Shown: in pieces, positions 17,949 through 26,691 of the stretch | Numbering within the stretch: position 1 is the first letter of the stretch | Layout: every line of letters begins with the position of its first letter | Source of the DNA: Gillisella taibaishanensis | GTDB lineage: Bacteria > Pseudomonadota > Alphaproteobacteria > Rhizobiales > Rhizobiaceae | Direction of reading: 5' to 3' | DNA length: 64,000 nt | Assembly (NCBI RefSeq): GCF_001938985.1 | Contig: NZ_MKIN01000026.1 | Location: forward strand, 1 to 64,000 | Notes under the pieces: generated by a model | The model's database searches: none | Told to the model about the DNA's origin: nothing | Seen by the model: only the letters and a program-made list of their open reading frames with translations | Made by a program: the position numbers and the translations under genes

Positions 17949-18116
17949 TCCGTTGAGCAGCAGATGCGAGCTGGCGCGACTCTCGGTGTGTTGGTCCAGC
18001 GCAAAGTTAAACTCGAACAATGTCGAAGTCCGAGCGGAAATAATTTCCGCAACGGGGCCAGGAGCAGACTGTTCCGGCGGATAGGGGAGAAATGCATCGG
18101 CAAGATGATTCATGGA

Positions 18117-18824
18117 TCAAATCTTCAAATGCTGGAGCACGCGTTCGCGCGTTCCGGGGCCGTTCTGATCCTGGTCGTCGATCGCGCCAAGCTTCAGTAC
18201 GGCCCAGCGATCGGCGACGGAGAGCGCAAAATCGAGGTTCTGTTCCACCAGAATTATGGTCGTTCCGTTGTCATCTCGCTCATAGGCGAGGACTTCTCCG
18301 ATCTTAGAGACGACCGAGGGCTGCAAACCCTCAGAGATCTCGTCGATGAAGAGTAGGCGAGGCTTGAGCATCAGTGCGCGCGATAGGATCAGCATCTTCT
18401 GCTCACCGCCGGACAGCGTTCCGGCCTTCTGCTGCATCCTCTCCTTCAGAAAGGGGAAGTAAGTGAATACACGCTCGAGCGCCGGCTTTAGGTCCCGGTC
18501 GGTTCTGAGCGCAAGTCGCAGGTTGTCACGGATCGAAAGATCCTGAAACAACGGCTGCTCCTGCGGCGCATAGCCGATCCCGGCTGAGATCAGTTCGGCA
18601 GTGCTTCGCCCGCTTATTGGCTTGCCGTCGACGCTCACCTCGCCTTGGGTCGGTTTAATCAAACCCAAGATCGACTTCAGAAGCGTCGTCTTTCCCATCC
18701 CGTTCTTGCCCATCAGGGCAAAGATCTCACCTGATTTTACGGAGAGCGTTACACCGTTGACGATGCTGACGCTTCCGTAGCCGCTGCAAAGTCCCGAGAG
18801 TTCGAGTTTGACGGTCTCACGCAT
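18117..18824 (-). CDS. Branched-chain/amide ABC transporter ATPase, LivF type
   Basis: About 235 residues. Walker A is GKNGMGKTT, the signature LSGGEQKM, Walker B LLFIDEISEG, with the LivF/UrtE-type H-loop region (ILVEQNLDFAL). The start at 18824 overlaps the end of the LivM-LivG fusion gene by 8 nt, the same arrangement as the junction upstream, so translation is coupled. Note EIS in place of the usual EPT after the Walker B glutamate. Last gene of the amide operon. Confidence 0.88.
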   Translation of the reverse strand: MRETVKLELSGLCSGYGSVSIVNGVTLSVKSGEIFALMGKNGMGKTTLLKSILGLIKPTQGEVSVDGKPISGRSTAELISAGIGYAPQEQPLFQDLSIRDNLRLALRTDRDLKPALERVFTYFPFLKERMQQKAGTLSGGEQKMLILSRALMLKPRLLFIDEISEGLQPSVVSKIGEVLAYERDDNGTTIILVEQNLDFALSVADRWAVLKLGAIDDQDQNGPGTRERVLQHLKI

Positions 18825-20571
18825 GGGCGCCTCCCGAATAAATAGTACGGACGGTCTCCGACTGCACGACGTCTTCGACCGTGCCATCGAGAACCAGCTT
18901 GCCCTGGTGCAAGACCACAATCCGGCTTGAAATTTCGCGAACGAAATCGAGGTCGTGTTCTACGAGAATTGCGGCGAAGCCCAGGTCCGCTGTCAGGTGT
19001 TTGAGGACCGTGCCGATGGTCATGCGTTCTGCCTTGCTGAGGCCGGCCGTTGGTTCATCCAGCAGAATGAGCCGCGGTTCCAGGGCCACGACCATGGCCA
19101 GTTCCAGAGCCTGGCGCTGTCCGTGAGACAGGAGAGACACAGGCCGGTCTGCCATGTCGGTCAACCCCGTCAGACGCAGGATCTCGATCGCTGCAGCGGG
19201 AAGGTCGATTGCATCATGGCTTTGCGTCAAGGCAGGTCTCTCGTGGCGCATACGCACCATGCGCAGGCACTCAGCCACGGTCATGCTGTCGAAAATGCTC
19301 GCCACCTGAAACTTGCGGCCCACACCGAGCGCTACAACGTCCTGCGGCGGCAGGCCGGCAATATCCCGGCCGGCAATTTCGACACGACCTTCGATCTTCT
19401 CCGTTCCATCGGACAGGCATCGCATCAACGTCGTCTTGCCGGCTCCGTTCGGTCCTACCACGCTGACGAGCTCGCCTGGCCGAACGGCAAAGTCGATACC
19501 CTTGAGCACGGAGAGTGCGCCAAAGGATTTACCAAGCCTCGTGACGGAGACAACCGGAACACCAGAGGCCAGCGTACCCAGAGGGGCCGTTGACGTAAGT
19601 GCGGCAAGACGATGCTTGCGTTCATTCCGTCGGAAACGAACCGTCACCAGAGATGCAAGGCCACCCGGCAAGAGGATGATCATCACCACGAACACACCCC
19701 CGACGACAAGTTGCCACAGGAATGGCAGCTCGCCGGACAGATTGGCGCTCAGATAATCGACGCCAATCGCGCCCAGTAGCGGCCCAAAGATCGTGCCGCG
19801 ACCTCCCAGAGCAGTCCAGACGACCAGTTCCGTGCCGAACACGAAACCACTGTTTTCAGGGGCAACGACACCGGAGGCATTTGCGAAGAGAAAGCCTGCC
19901 AGCCCGGCCACGCCTGCGAGAACAGCCATCAGGGCGATCTTGATCCGGGCTGGGCTGATCCCGAGATAGGCGACACGCGTCTCGTTGTCGCGAATGGCAA
20001 TCAGCAGACGACCGGCATCCGATCGCACGAATACGAAGGCAGCGACGGCAAGCACGAGCAGGCAGAGCCCCGTCAGCCGGAAGAAGCCCACGAGCCCGAG
20101 CGGCAGTGTTTGGTAACCGACCAGACCGCTCGACGAGCCGGTCCATATGCCACCTGAATAAATGAGTTGGGTAATGACGATCGGCACCACAAGGGAGATC
20201 ACGGTTGCATAAAGGGGCGTCGAGCCGTGATAGAAGGACAGCCAGCCGACGGCGAGACCCAGCACGAGCGGAATGAGAACAGCAGCAAGCAGCGCCAACA
20301 CAAAGAAGGAGGAGCTCGCGCCGATACGGGTCAGGACCATGGCTGTGGCATAGGCCCCGACACCGAAGAAGGCTGCCTGGCCGAATGTCAGAATACCGGT
20401 GTAACCCCAAAGCAGATCGACAGTGATGGCAAGCATCGCGTAGATCATCGACCGTGTCAGCACATTGAGGCTGAAGCGGTCAAGGATCAGAGGGCCGAAG
20501 ACGACCAGCAACAAGGCGCACAGCGCGAGGGCAGCCATCAGGGTCAGTCGGAATTTGTGTTTGTCAGGCAC
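18817..20571 (-). CDS. Fused LivM-type permease and LivG-type ATPase
   Basis: 584 residues from GTG 20571, which overlaps the LivH stop by 8 nt. Residues ~1-300 are a LivM-type permease with about ten membrane segments (LWGYTGILTFGQAAFFGVGAY, ALGGRGTIFGPLLGA). Residues ~330-580 are a LivG-type ATPase: Walker A VGPNGAGKTT, signature LLSHGQRQALELAM, Walker B LILLDEPTAG. In most Liv/Urt systems these are separate proteins; here the frame is continuous through a basic linker (VRFRRNERKHR). A later ATG in the same frame is possible. Confidence 0.87.
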   Translation of the reverse strand: MPDKHKFRLTLMAALALCALLLVVFGPLILDRFSLNVLTRSMIYAMLAITVDLLWGYTGILTFGQAAFFGVGAYATAMVLTRIGASSSFFVLALLAAVLIPLVLGLAVGWLSFYHGSTPLYATVISLVVPIVITQLIYSGGIWTGSSSGLVGYQTLPLGLVGFFRLTGLCLLVLAVAAFVFVRSDAGRLLIAIRDNETRVAYLGISPARIKIALMAVLAGVAGLAGFLFANASGVVAPENSGFVFGTELVVWTALGGRGTIFGPLLGAIGVDYLSANLSGELPFLWQLVVGGVFVVMIILLPGGLASLVTVRFRRNERKHRLAALTSTAPLGTLASGVPVVSVTRLGKSFGALSVLKGIDFAVRPGELVSVVGPNGAGKTTLMRCLSDGTEKIEGRVEIAGRDIAGLPPQDVVALGVGRKFQVASIFDSMTVAECLRMVRMRHERPALTQSHDAIDLPAAAIEILRLTGLTDMADRPVSLLSHGQRQALELAMVVALEPRLILLDEPTAGLSKAERMTIGTVLKHLTADLGFAAILVEHDLDFVREISSRIVVLHQGKLVLDGTVEDVVQSETVRTIYSGGAHA

Positions 20572-21397
20572 GGGCAAATCCCTTCGGACGAATGCGCAAA
20601 ACGATGGCGCAAAGCAGGGCGACGGTGATTCCGCCAAGGACAGGGCTTAAAAACATGGAGACCAGCACCTGCGCTGCGCCGAAAAGCAGACAAGCGGTGG
20701 CAAGCGCGCCAAAGGAAGTGCCGGCGACCATGACCAGCATGAAGGCGCCCGTCAGCCAGGCAACACCCATGTTGGGATCAACGCTGGTCAGCGGAGCCAA
20801 AAGCACACCGGCCAGTGCCGCGAGACCTGTGCCGATCATGAATGTCACCAATCGGATTTTGGTCGTGTCCATGCCAAGCGCGCGCGCCAGGTTCTCGTTC
20901 ATGATGACCGCTTGAGCCGAGAGGCCGAGACGTGTCCCCTCGAGTAGAAAGGCAAAGCCGAGGCCGATCACGAGTGCGGCCACAACGGCAAACAGACGGT
21001 AGAGCGAGTAACTCGCACCGAAGACGTCGAGCGTGCCTGGCAGCAGAGCCGGCGTGAAATGCACATCGCGTCCGAACCAGAGGGTGATCAACTGTCCGAC
21101 AACGATCCCCAAGCCCCAGGTGGCCAGGATGGCATCCAAGGGACGACGGTAGAGTGGGCGGACGATAAAGCGTTCGGCCAAGGCACCGAGAACTGCGCCG
21201 GTGATAAAGGCTAGGACTGCTGCCAGCCACGGGTTCCAGCCCAATTGATTGGCCACGACAGCACAATATGCACCGATCGTCAGCCAGGCCCCATGGGCAA
21301 AATTGATGATCTTCAGCACACCGAAAATGGTCAGCAGGCCGGATGCGACAACGAAGAGGATCGCTGCCGTACTGATGATATCTAGGAAAAGTGTCAT
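20564..21397 (-). CDS. Branched-chain/amide ABC transporter permease, LivH type
   Basis: About 277 residues with roughly eight membrane segments. LivH/UrtB motifs are INFAHGAWLTIGAY near the N-terminus and GLAALAGVLLAP in the second half. ATG 21397 is taken as start; ATG 21406 is an alternative. It lies downstream of the binding-protein gene, with a stable hairpin in between that may lower its expression relative to the binding protein. Confidence 0.86.
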   Translation of the reverse strand: MTLFLDIISTAAILFVVASGLLTIFGVLKIINFAHGAWLTIGAYCAVVANQLGWNPWLAAVLAFITGAVLGALAERFIVRPLYRRPLDAILATWGLGIVVGQLITLWFGRDVHFTPALLPGTLDVFGASYSLYRLFAVVAALVIGLGFAFLLEGTRLGLSAQAVIMNENLARALGMDTTKIRLVTFMIGTGLAALAGVLLAPLTSVDPNMGVAWLTGAFMLVMVAGTSFGALATACLLFGAAQVLVSMFLSPVLGGITVALLCAIVLRIRPKGFARA

Positions 21398-21416
21398 GTA
21401 TGTCATCCCAGGATCG

Positions 21417-21440
21417 AAGGTGGGGCTTTCGCCCCACCTT
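21417..21440 (-). promoter_or_regulatory. Intercistronic hairpin between binding protein and permease
   Basis: A perfect 10-bp stem (AAGGTGGGGC/GCCCCACCTT) with a TTTC tetraloop, starting 8 nt after the binding-protein stop and without a T-run. Such hairpins stabilise the upstream message and give excess binding protein over membrane components (established for ABC operons; inferred here). Confidence 0.55.
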
Positions 21441-21448
21441 GCCAACAA

Positions 21449-22597
21449 TCAGAGCTTCGGGCACTGCTCGCCGGGATCAACGTCCTTGTAGCTGTCGACC
21501 ACCTTGACACTGCCGTCAGCCTGAACCTGCCCAAGATACATGGTCAAAGGTGCGTGGTGTTGCTTGCTCATTGCAATGGTACCACGCGGACCTGTGAAGG
21601 AGACAGACAGCAGTGCGTCACGCACTGCAGCCGTCTTGGTCGACCCAGCCTTTTCCACCGCAGCCTTGTAAAGGTAAATGGCTTCATATTGAGGAACCGA
21701 GAGATCGTTCGGCGTGCGAAGATCTGCACCGAACTTTTTCGCCATGGCGGCGAGAAAAGCCTTGTTTTCGGCACTTGCAATGCTGGTAACATAGGATGCC
21801 GACAGGAAGATGCCGCTGGCTTCACCACCCATGCTTTTCGCCGTTCCTTCGTCTACCGCGAGGTTGCCATAAGGGAGCGCAACACCAGACGAGCGAAGCT
21901 GCTTGGTCAGCGTTACGTTGGGCGCGCCGCCAGCAGTTGAAGTGATGATGGCATCAGCACCAGAGGCCTTGAGTTTTGAGATAACGGCTGTCCAGTCACT
22001 GCCGTCCATCGGCAGATATTCCTCGCCGACAACCGAGGCGCCAGACTTCTGGATGTAGGTTTTGGCAAACTGCAGCATCCCACGGCCGAAGGCATAGTCG
22101 GAACCGATCAGGAAGAACTTCTTTGCGCCCTGCTTGCCAATGAAATTGTCGACCAGCGGCGGCACCTGCTGTTCAGGGACCCAGGCGTTAACGAAGAGAT
22201 TGGCATTGCATGACTTGCCTTCGTAGAACGAGGTGTAGATGTAGGGCACATCTCCCTTGGTGATGTTCGGCAAGCCTGCGTTCCGGGCAGCGCTGGTTTC
22301 CATCGAGATCACGACGTCTACCTCTTTCTGGAAGACGAGTGAGTCGAAAGCTTTCTGCGCGCCTGCAGCCCCCGAAGCATCGTCCGCGATTTCGAGTTTG
22401 AGTGATCGGCCGAGGACGCCGCCTTTTGCATTGATTTCCTCGACCGCCAGTTCGGCTGCCTGAACGACCGATGGTGCAACGACGCTGTTGGCCCCGGACA
22501 ATCCGACAGGTACGCCGATTTTGATCGGATCCGCTGCATAAGATGCCGGAGTGAAAGCGACGGATGCCAGAGCGAGCATGATGGTTGTACGTATCAT
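21449..22597 (-). CDS. ABC transporter substrate-binding protein, amide/urea/branched-chain type
   Basis: A 382-residue periplasmic binding protein with a cleavable signal peptide (about 1-21, ending ASYA-AD). The type I periplasmic-binding fold is shown by IGVPVGLSGANSVVAPSVVQAAELAVEEINAKGG split over the first strand and helix, then KLEIADDASGAAGAQKAF. It resembles LivJ/UrtA-type proteins and is distantly related to the AmiC-like sensor in the same cluster, as expected if both bind a similar ligand. AAAGGGG precedes the ATG. Confidence 0.88.
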   Translation of the reverse strand: MIRTTIMLALASVAFTPASYAADPIKIGVPVGLSGANSVVAPSVVQAAELAVEEINAKGGVLGRSLKLEIADDASGAAGAQKAFDSLVFQKEVDVVISMETSAARNAGLPNITKGDVPYIYTSFYEGKSCNANLFVNAWVPEQQVPPLVDNFIGKQGAKKFFLIGSDYAFGRGMLQFAKTYIQKSGASVVGEEYLPMDGSDWTAVISKLKASGADAIITSTAGGAPNVTLTKQLRSSGVALPYGNLAVDEGTAKSMGGEASGIFLSASYVTSIASAENKAFLAAMAKKFGADLRTPNDLSVPQYEAIYLYKAAVEKAGSTKTAAVRDALLSVSFTGPRGTIAMSKQHHAPLTMYLGQVQADGSVKVVDSYKDVDPGEQCPKL

Positions 22598-22632
22598 TGT
22601 GTTCCCCTTTTTTTGATGGTTATGGTTGCTTG

Positions 22633-23478
22633 TCAGCGATAGACATCCGTCCGGCGATCGCCGAGCAGATGATTGAAACTGTTGAGGATGCGGCTTTGCG
22701 GCACACTCGATAGATCAATTACGGCGAGAAGAACCTCCTCGCGATCTGCACTGGCCGGGCCGGCCAATGGCCAGCCGTCAGGACCGACGATCAAGCTGCG
22801 GCCAATGAAGGGCTGGCCGCGCTCGGTACCGATCCGGTCCGCACAGACAATGTGAACGCCGTTGGAATGCGCTGCCGCCTTGGTAAGAATGTTCGACATC
22901 GTGTCGTCCCGACTTTCCGAGCCGGGCATGGGAACCCAGTTGGTCGGCACGCAGATCAGTTCGGCACCACTGAGTGCGAGCTGGCGAAACACTTCCGGGA
23001 ACCAGCCATCGTAGCAGATCGCGATACCGACCTTGCCGATGCCAATGTCGAAGACCGGCAGCCCCAGATTGCCCGGCGCAAAATACCGGTTCTCGTCGTT
23101 CCACAGATGAAGCTTGCGATACTTGCCGAGATAGCCTTCCGGCCCGGTAAGGATTGCAGCATTGTAGAAGCTGTCGCCATCGCGCTCAGCGAGACCGCAA
23201 ACGATGTGAATGGCGAGATCACGGGAAAGCGAAGCAAGGAAGCGCACGCTCGTGCCATCCGGAACCGATTCCGCAAGGGTGGCAAGCTCGGTCGTGCTTT
23301 GGAACAGGTAACCTGTATTGGCGAGTTCCGGCAGGACGACCAGATCGGCGCCTTCGCTCGCCGCTCGACGAACCATCCTGTCGATGGCAGCAAGATTGAA
23401 AGCTCGATCACCGATGTGCGGCTCGAACTGGGTCGCTGCCACTGTCAAATTTCGTGACGTCAGAACCGGATCGGACAA
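22633..23478 (-). CDS. Carbon-nitrogen hydrolase (nitrilase superfamily)
   Basis: About 281 residues from TTG 23478, chosen because GGAG lies 6 nt upstream and the further-upstream TTG at 23496 falls inside the terminator T-run. The Glu-Lys-Cys triad is visible: E51 (VVLPELANTGY), K122 (GKYRKLHLWN), C155 (IAICYDGWFPE). Members hydrolyse amides, nitriles or N-carbamoyl compounds in the cytoplasm. Its place behind an AmiC-AmiR pair and before an amide-type transporter argues for an amide, but it is not the AmiE aliphatic amidase itself. First structural gene after the regulated leader. Confidence 0.87.
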   Translation of the reverse strand: MSDPVLTSRNLTVAATQFEPHIGDRAFNLAAIDRMVRRAASEGADLVVLPELANTGYLFQSTTELATLAESVPDGTSVRFLASLSRDLAIHIVCGLAERDGDSFYNAAILTGPEGYLGKYRKLHLWNDENRYFAPGNLGLPVFDIGIGKVGIAICYDGWFPEVFRQLALSGAELICVPTNWVPMPGSESRDDTMSNILTKAAAHSNGVHIVCADRIGTERGQPFIGRSLIVGPDGWPLAGPASADREEVLLAVIDLSSVPQSRILNSFNHLLGDRRTDVYR

Positions 23479-23493
23479 GTCATTCTCCAAACG

Positions 23494-23534
23494 CAAAAAA
23501 CCTCCGGCACGGAAATCAATCCGTGAACCAGAGG
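23494..23534 (-). terminator. Regulated intrinsic terminator in the hydrolase leader
   Basis: Read on the minus strand, CCTCTGG pairs with CCGGAGG and CACGGA with TCCGTG, giving 13 bp broken only by a 2-nt bulge around a 6-nt loop, followed at once by TTTTTT. This is a textbook intrinsic terminator lying directly upstream of the hydrolase start and downstream of amiR, so transcription stops here unless relieved. Confidence 0.85.
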
Positions 23535-23571
23535 CTGCTTAGCCAAAATGTGAAAGCGGCAACCTTGCCGC
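23533..23571 (-). promoter_or_regulatory. ANTAR-type antitermination element (two hairpins)
   Basis: Hairpin 1 (23571-23556) is GCGGC, loop AAGGTT, GCCGC: a six-base loop with A at position 1 and G at position 4, the known ANTAR recognition signature. Hairpin 2 (23544-23533) pairs GGCT with AGCC; its last two bases are also the first two of the terminator's 5' arm, so forming it competes with termination. Spacing and overlap fit the AmiR/NasR/EutV model. Loop 2 is a poorer match (TAAGCA if a 3-bp stem is used). Confidence 0.7.
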
Positions 23572-23689
23572 AGAGCAGTCCTGCTCGCCGACAAAGCTTC
23601 CACGGAAGCAAACGCAAGTCAAGACGCAAAATTGAGCAGATTTGGCCGCTGTTTAAATCTTCGGCAAAAGGGCCTTAACCGGGATCAGG

Positions 23690-24328
23690 TCAAGTCTCGG
23701 TTGTCTTCTTCACCGTCGAGCCCGGCAGAGGCAGTCCGAAGCTGCGCATGGTGTCATGCGCAGCAACGATCGATTCAGCGACCTGGGACATGGGAACCCG
23801 CTTCGCAGTCGCCTGATCTCGCAACAACTTATAGGCGGTATCTTCATCAAGGCTGTTCATGGCACGCAAGGCCGCGACAGCCTTCTCCACGAGCCGGCGT
23901 CCCTTCAACGTCTCTTCGAGTTTCTGAACCTTTCCGACCAATCGCTTCTCGTAGCTGTGCCGGTAGCGAGCCAAGGCAAACTGGGTAAGGATCCCCAGTG
24001 GACGGAGCGGTTTGGAAATGACGCCATGGGCATTTAAGTCTATGATTGCCTGCAATGCAGTGGGACTTTCATAGGTTAGGATCGCGATAATTGCCGGCTG
24101 CTGTGCCTCGCTGATTTGCACCGCGTGCTCGACGGACGTATCCTCTATATGCAGAAACAGGGTGTCGATGTCAGGCGGCAAGCTTGCAGGCAGGGGCCAG
24201 ATTGCCCTCACCTCGCAACCGAGGCGGCGGAGATGAGAGACCAGAACATCGCCGTCTTCGTCACGTGGGTGCGCAACCAAAACGCGAGCTCGCCGTAGGT
24301 CTTGAATGATCCTGTTGGGCCCAGCCAT
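23690..24328 (-). CDS. amiR: AmiR-type ANTAR antitermination regulator
   Basis: About 212 residues. The N-terminus is a receiver-like domain lacking an obvious phospho-acceptor pattern (RVLVAHPRDEDGDVLVSHLRRLG), followed by a coiled coil and a C-terminal ANTAR domain (ALRAMNSLDEDTAYKLLRDQATAKRVPMSQVAE in pieces). The ATG at 24328 is 1 nt after the amiC stop, so the pair is co-translated as in Pseudomonas, where AmiC holds AmiR inactive until an amide binds. The target hairpins lie in its own downstream leader. Confidence 0.87.
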   Translation of the reverse strand: MAGPNRIIQDLRRARVLVAHPRDEDGDVLVSHLRRLGCEVRAIWPLPASLPPDIDTLFLHIEDTSVEHAVQISEAQQPAIIAILTYESPTALQAIIDLNAHGVISKPLRPLGILTQFALARYRHSYEKRLVGKVQKLEETLKGRRLVEKAVAALRAMNSLDEDTAYKLLRDQATAKRVPMSQVAESIVAAHDTMRSFGLPLPGSTVKKTTET

Positions 24329-24329
24329 C

Positions 24330-25463
24330 TCAAACCTCCAGCCATGCATCTTCGAAGCGAGATGCCGTGAGATAAGGATCGGGCCTAATCGGGCCGGGTG
24401 CTTGCCAGGCGATATCGAACAAGCCGTCCTCGCGGGCAATGCCGATCCGCGGATGGAGCCAGAGGTGACGTGTATCGCTGTCGAAACTGACACGACCTTC
24501 CGGGGCCATGAAGTCCTCCATCAAGACCTCTTCGGAGATGCGGTGTGTCTCAAGCGAGCCGGCGCGTTCGAGCGCCCGCGCAAAAAGATGGACCTGTGTG
24601 TAAGCCGGCTGCGACCAGACGCTAGTGGTCACATCACTCCCGAAGCGGCTCTTATAGGCCTCGACGAAGCGACTGTTTGCCTCGCCTTCAACGGTCTGGA
24701 AGTAGGTCGCAGACAGAATGTGCCCGGTGCAGAGGTTAGCTCCAATCTCGCGGATCTCGGTCTCGGCCATGGTCAGACTGGCGATCGGCATGTGACGGCG
24801 GTCGAACCCCGCGTCGGCATACATCCGATAAAACTCCTGGGCCGGCCGGCCGACCACGGTCGAAAAAATCGCATCCGGCTTCAGTCGCGTGATGTCCGAG
24901 AGCACCTGCTGCAGAACATCGCTGTCGGCATGCAGCGGAATGTAGCGTTCACCAACGACCTGTCCGCCCTTGGATTCGACGATGTCGCGCATCACCCGGT
25001 TTGATTCACGAGGGTAGATATAGTCGACACCGACGAAATAAATGCGCTGGCCATAATTGCGCAATAGGAACTCCGCCAGTGCAAAGGTGTTCTGGTTCAA
25101 CGTGGCGCCGGTGTAGACGACATTTTCCGAATACTCGAAGCCTTCATACATCGAGGGATAGAAGAGCAAACCATTGTGACGCTCAACAATCGGAAGCACC
25201 GCCTTGCGGCTCGCCGAAGTAGAACAGCCAAAGATGATGTTGACGTCGTCCTCCGCCAGAAGGCGGCGGGCCAACTTCCGATAGGAACCGCTATCCCCGC
25301 CGGGGTCATAGACGATTGGCTGTATCGGCCGTCCAAGCACGCCCCCCGCAGCATTGAGTTCTTCAACCGCCAATGCGGTTCCCAGGAAATGCTCCGTCTC
25401 GGTCACCGTGGTGACACCGCTGCGGGAAAAGAGAACGCCCACGCGCCATTCGCTGTTTGACAT
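24330..25463 (-). CDS. amiC: AmiC-type amide-sensing negative regulator
   Basis: About 377 residues, a cytoplasmic periplasmic-binding-protein fold without a signal peptide. Recognisable features are VGVLFSRSGVTTVTETEH, CSTSASRKAVLPIVERHNGLLFYP in pieces, GVDYIYPRESNRV and GHILSATYF, as in AmiC and FmdD/UrtA-like sensors. It binds an amide-like ligand and sequesters AmiR when empty. ATG 25463 is preferred over the TTG at 25469. First gene of the seven-component amiC-to-livF cluster. Confidence 0.87.
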   Translation of the reverse strand: MSNSEWRVGVLFSRSGVTTVTETEHFLGTALAVEELNAAGGVLGRPIQPIVYDPGGDSGSYRKLARRLLAEDDVNIIFGCSTSASRKAVLPIVERHNGLLFYPSMYEGFEYSENVVYTGATLNQNTFALAEFLLRNYGQRIYFVGVDYIYPRESNRVMRDIVESKGGQVVGERYIPLHADSDVLQQVLSDITRLKPDAIFSTVVGRPAQEFYRMYADAGFDRRHMPIASLTMAETEIREIGANLCTGHILSATYFQTVEGEANSRFVEAYKSRFGSDVTTSVWSQPAYTQVHLFARALERAGSLETHRISEEVLMEDFMAPEGRVSFDSDTRHLWLHPRIGIAREDGLFDIAWQAPGPIRPDPYLTASRFEDAWLEV

Positions 25464-25469
25464 ATCCAA

Positions 25470-25842
25470 GCCCCATCAGGTCCATTGGTCTTGAAACCTA
25501 TAGAGCGGACAGCTCTTGCGATATCAAGCAGCGGTGTCGCTTCGGCGCGTTCGTTGGTCTTCCACAGGCTTTCCTGGTCCCAAAACACTCACCACCGGTC
25601 GCGGATGCCGGATGGCGTCAACCTCTCGCGACACCATCACGGCAGAGCACAGCACTATTACTGGATCGAAAGCGCCTATGAGACGAGTGCGCAAGCGTAG
25701 CCGTGTCCGCTTTCGGGCGGCGGCAAAAACGAGATCTATGACTGGGATGGAAGCGCAAACCTGCCGGCCTGAACATTTCGGTGCGCGCAAATACGCCGGC
25801 CCTAGCATGTCATAACATGCTCGCTCGTCCAGTTTCTGCTCG
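25470..25842. other. Intergenic region upstream of amiC
   Basis: 373 nt holding the presumed amiC promoter (not pinpointed) and, at 25804-25821, a perfect 7-bp inverted repeat (AGCATGT/ACATGCT, 4-nt loop) just beyond the stop of the isomerase-like gene, a possible weak terminator. No gene was recognised. Confidence 0.4.
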
Positions 25843-26625
25843 TCATACCGTGAATGCCGCTCGAAACGCTTCAAGTGCGACTGCCGGATCACCTTTCGCG
25901 AAGGCTTCCATCCCGACTGGCCCACGATAGCCCATCTCGAAAAGAGCCCGAGCAATCGCATGGTAGTTGATCTCTCCGGTCCCTGGCTCACAGCGTCCTG
26001 GCACGTCAGCAACCTGCACCTCGCCAATCCAGGGCAAACATGCCCGGCAGGTCTCGATGAGATTACCTTCGCCAATCTGCACGTGGTAAAGGTCGAGGTT
26101 CAGCCTCAGACGTGGATGATTGACCGAAGATACCAGAGCCAGAGTGTCGGCGGCCCGGCCGAATGGCGTACCCGGATGGTCGACTGAAAGATTGAGGTTC
26201 TCCAGTGTGAAGACGACATTTTCTTCTTCTGCGAGCTCCACAATCCGGCAAAGCGTGTCTCGGGCCTTGAGCCACATGGCGCCAGTCACGATCTCCGCCG
26301 GTCGAGCAGGTAGGCCACCGGGACCGAGACCAGTCCCATGCAGATTCAGCCTCGCCACGCCAAGGTGTTTGCCGACCTGCGCCGTCTCTCGTGCGGACCG
26401 CAGCAGTTCATCCGCTCCCTCGTCATCGGCCAGTCTTCCAGTCAGGTAGCCATTCATGATCGAAAAAGTGGCACCCGATCTCTCCAAGGCGTTCACATCA
26501 TGATCCGGCCAATTCCAAAGCCCCACCTGAAATCCCATTTCAGCAAGACACGCAGCCCGCCACTCGATCGGGCGATCCCGCCAGATCATTTCGGCGCAGG
26601 CAGCGAGAACGAATGGCTGTTGCAT
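25843..26625 (-). CDS. Sugar-phosphate isomerase/epimerase-family TIM barrel (hydroxypyruvate isomerase-like)
   Basis: About 260 residues of the AP-endonuclease-2-like TIM-barrel family. Features include LNLHGTGLGPGGLPARPAE, the metal-ligand glutamate in TLENLN, LNLDLYHVQIGEGN and VQVADVPGRCEPGTGEINY, all typical of hydroxypyruvate isomerase (Hyi/OtnI) relatives. ATG 26625 has AGGAGA upstream. Its likely operon partner upstream is a broken Gfo/Idh/MocA dehydrogenase, so it may be an orphan of a decayed sugar pathway. Confidence 0.83.
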   Translation of the reverse strand: MQQPFVLAACAEMIWRDRPIEWRAACLAEMGFQVGLWNWPDHDVNALERSGATFSIMNGYLTGRLADDEGADELLRSARETAQVGKHLGVARLNLHGTGLGPGGLPARPAEIVTGAMWLKARDTLCRIVELAEEENVVFTLENLNLSVDHPGTPFGRAADTLALVSSVNHPRLRLNLDLYHVQIGEGNLIETCRACLPWIGEVQVADVPGRCEPGTGEINYHAIARALFEMGYRGPVGMEAFAKGDPAVALEAFRAAFTV

Positions 26626-26691
26626 GTCAATTCTCCTGTTCAATTCTATGTAAATGAATGTGGGGACGTCTGAGGCAATTGCGGCCCCCAG

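Noticed and set aside
22852..23457. Long plus-strand frame (201 codons) over the nitrilase-family gene
   Set aside because: Antisense shadow of a gene with an intact Glu-Lys-Cys triad; its own translation matches nothing.
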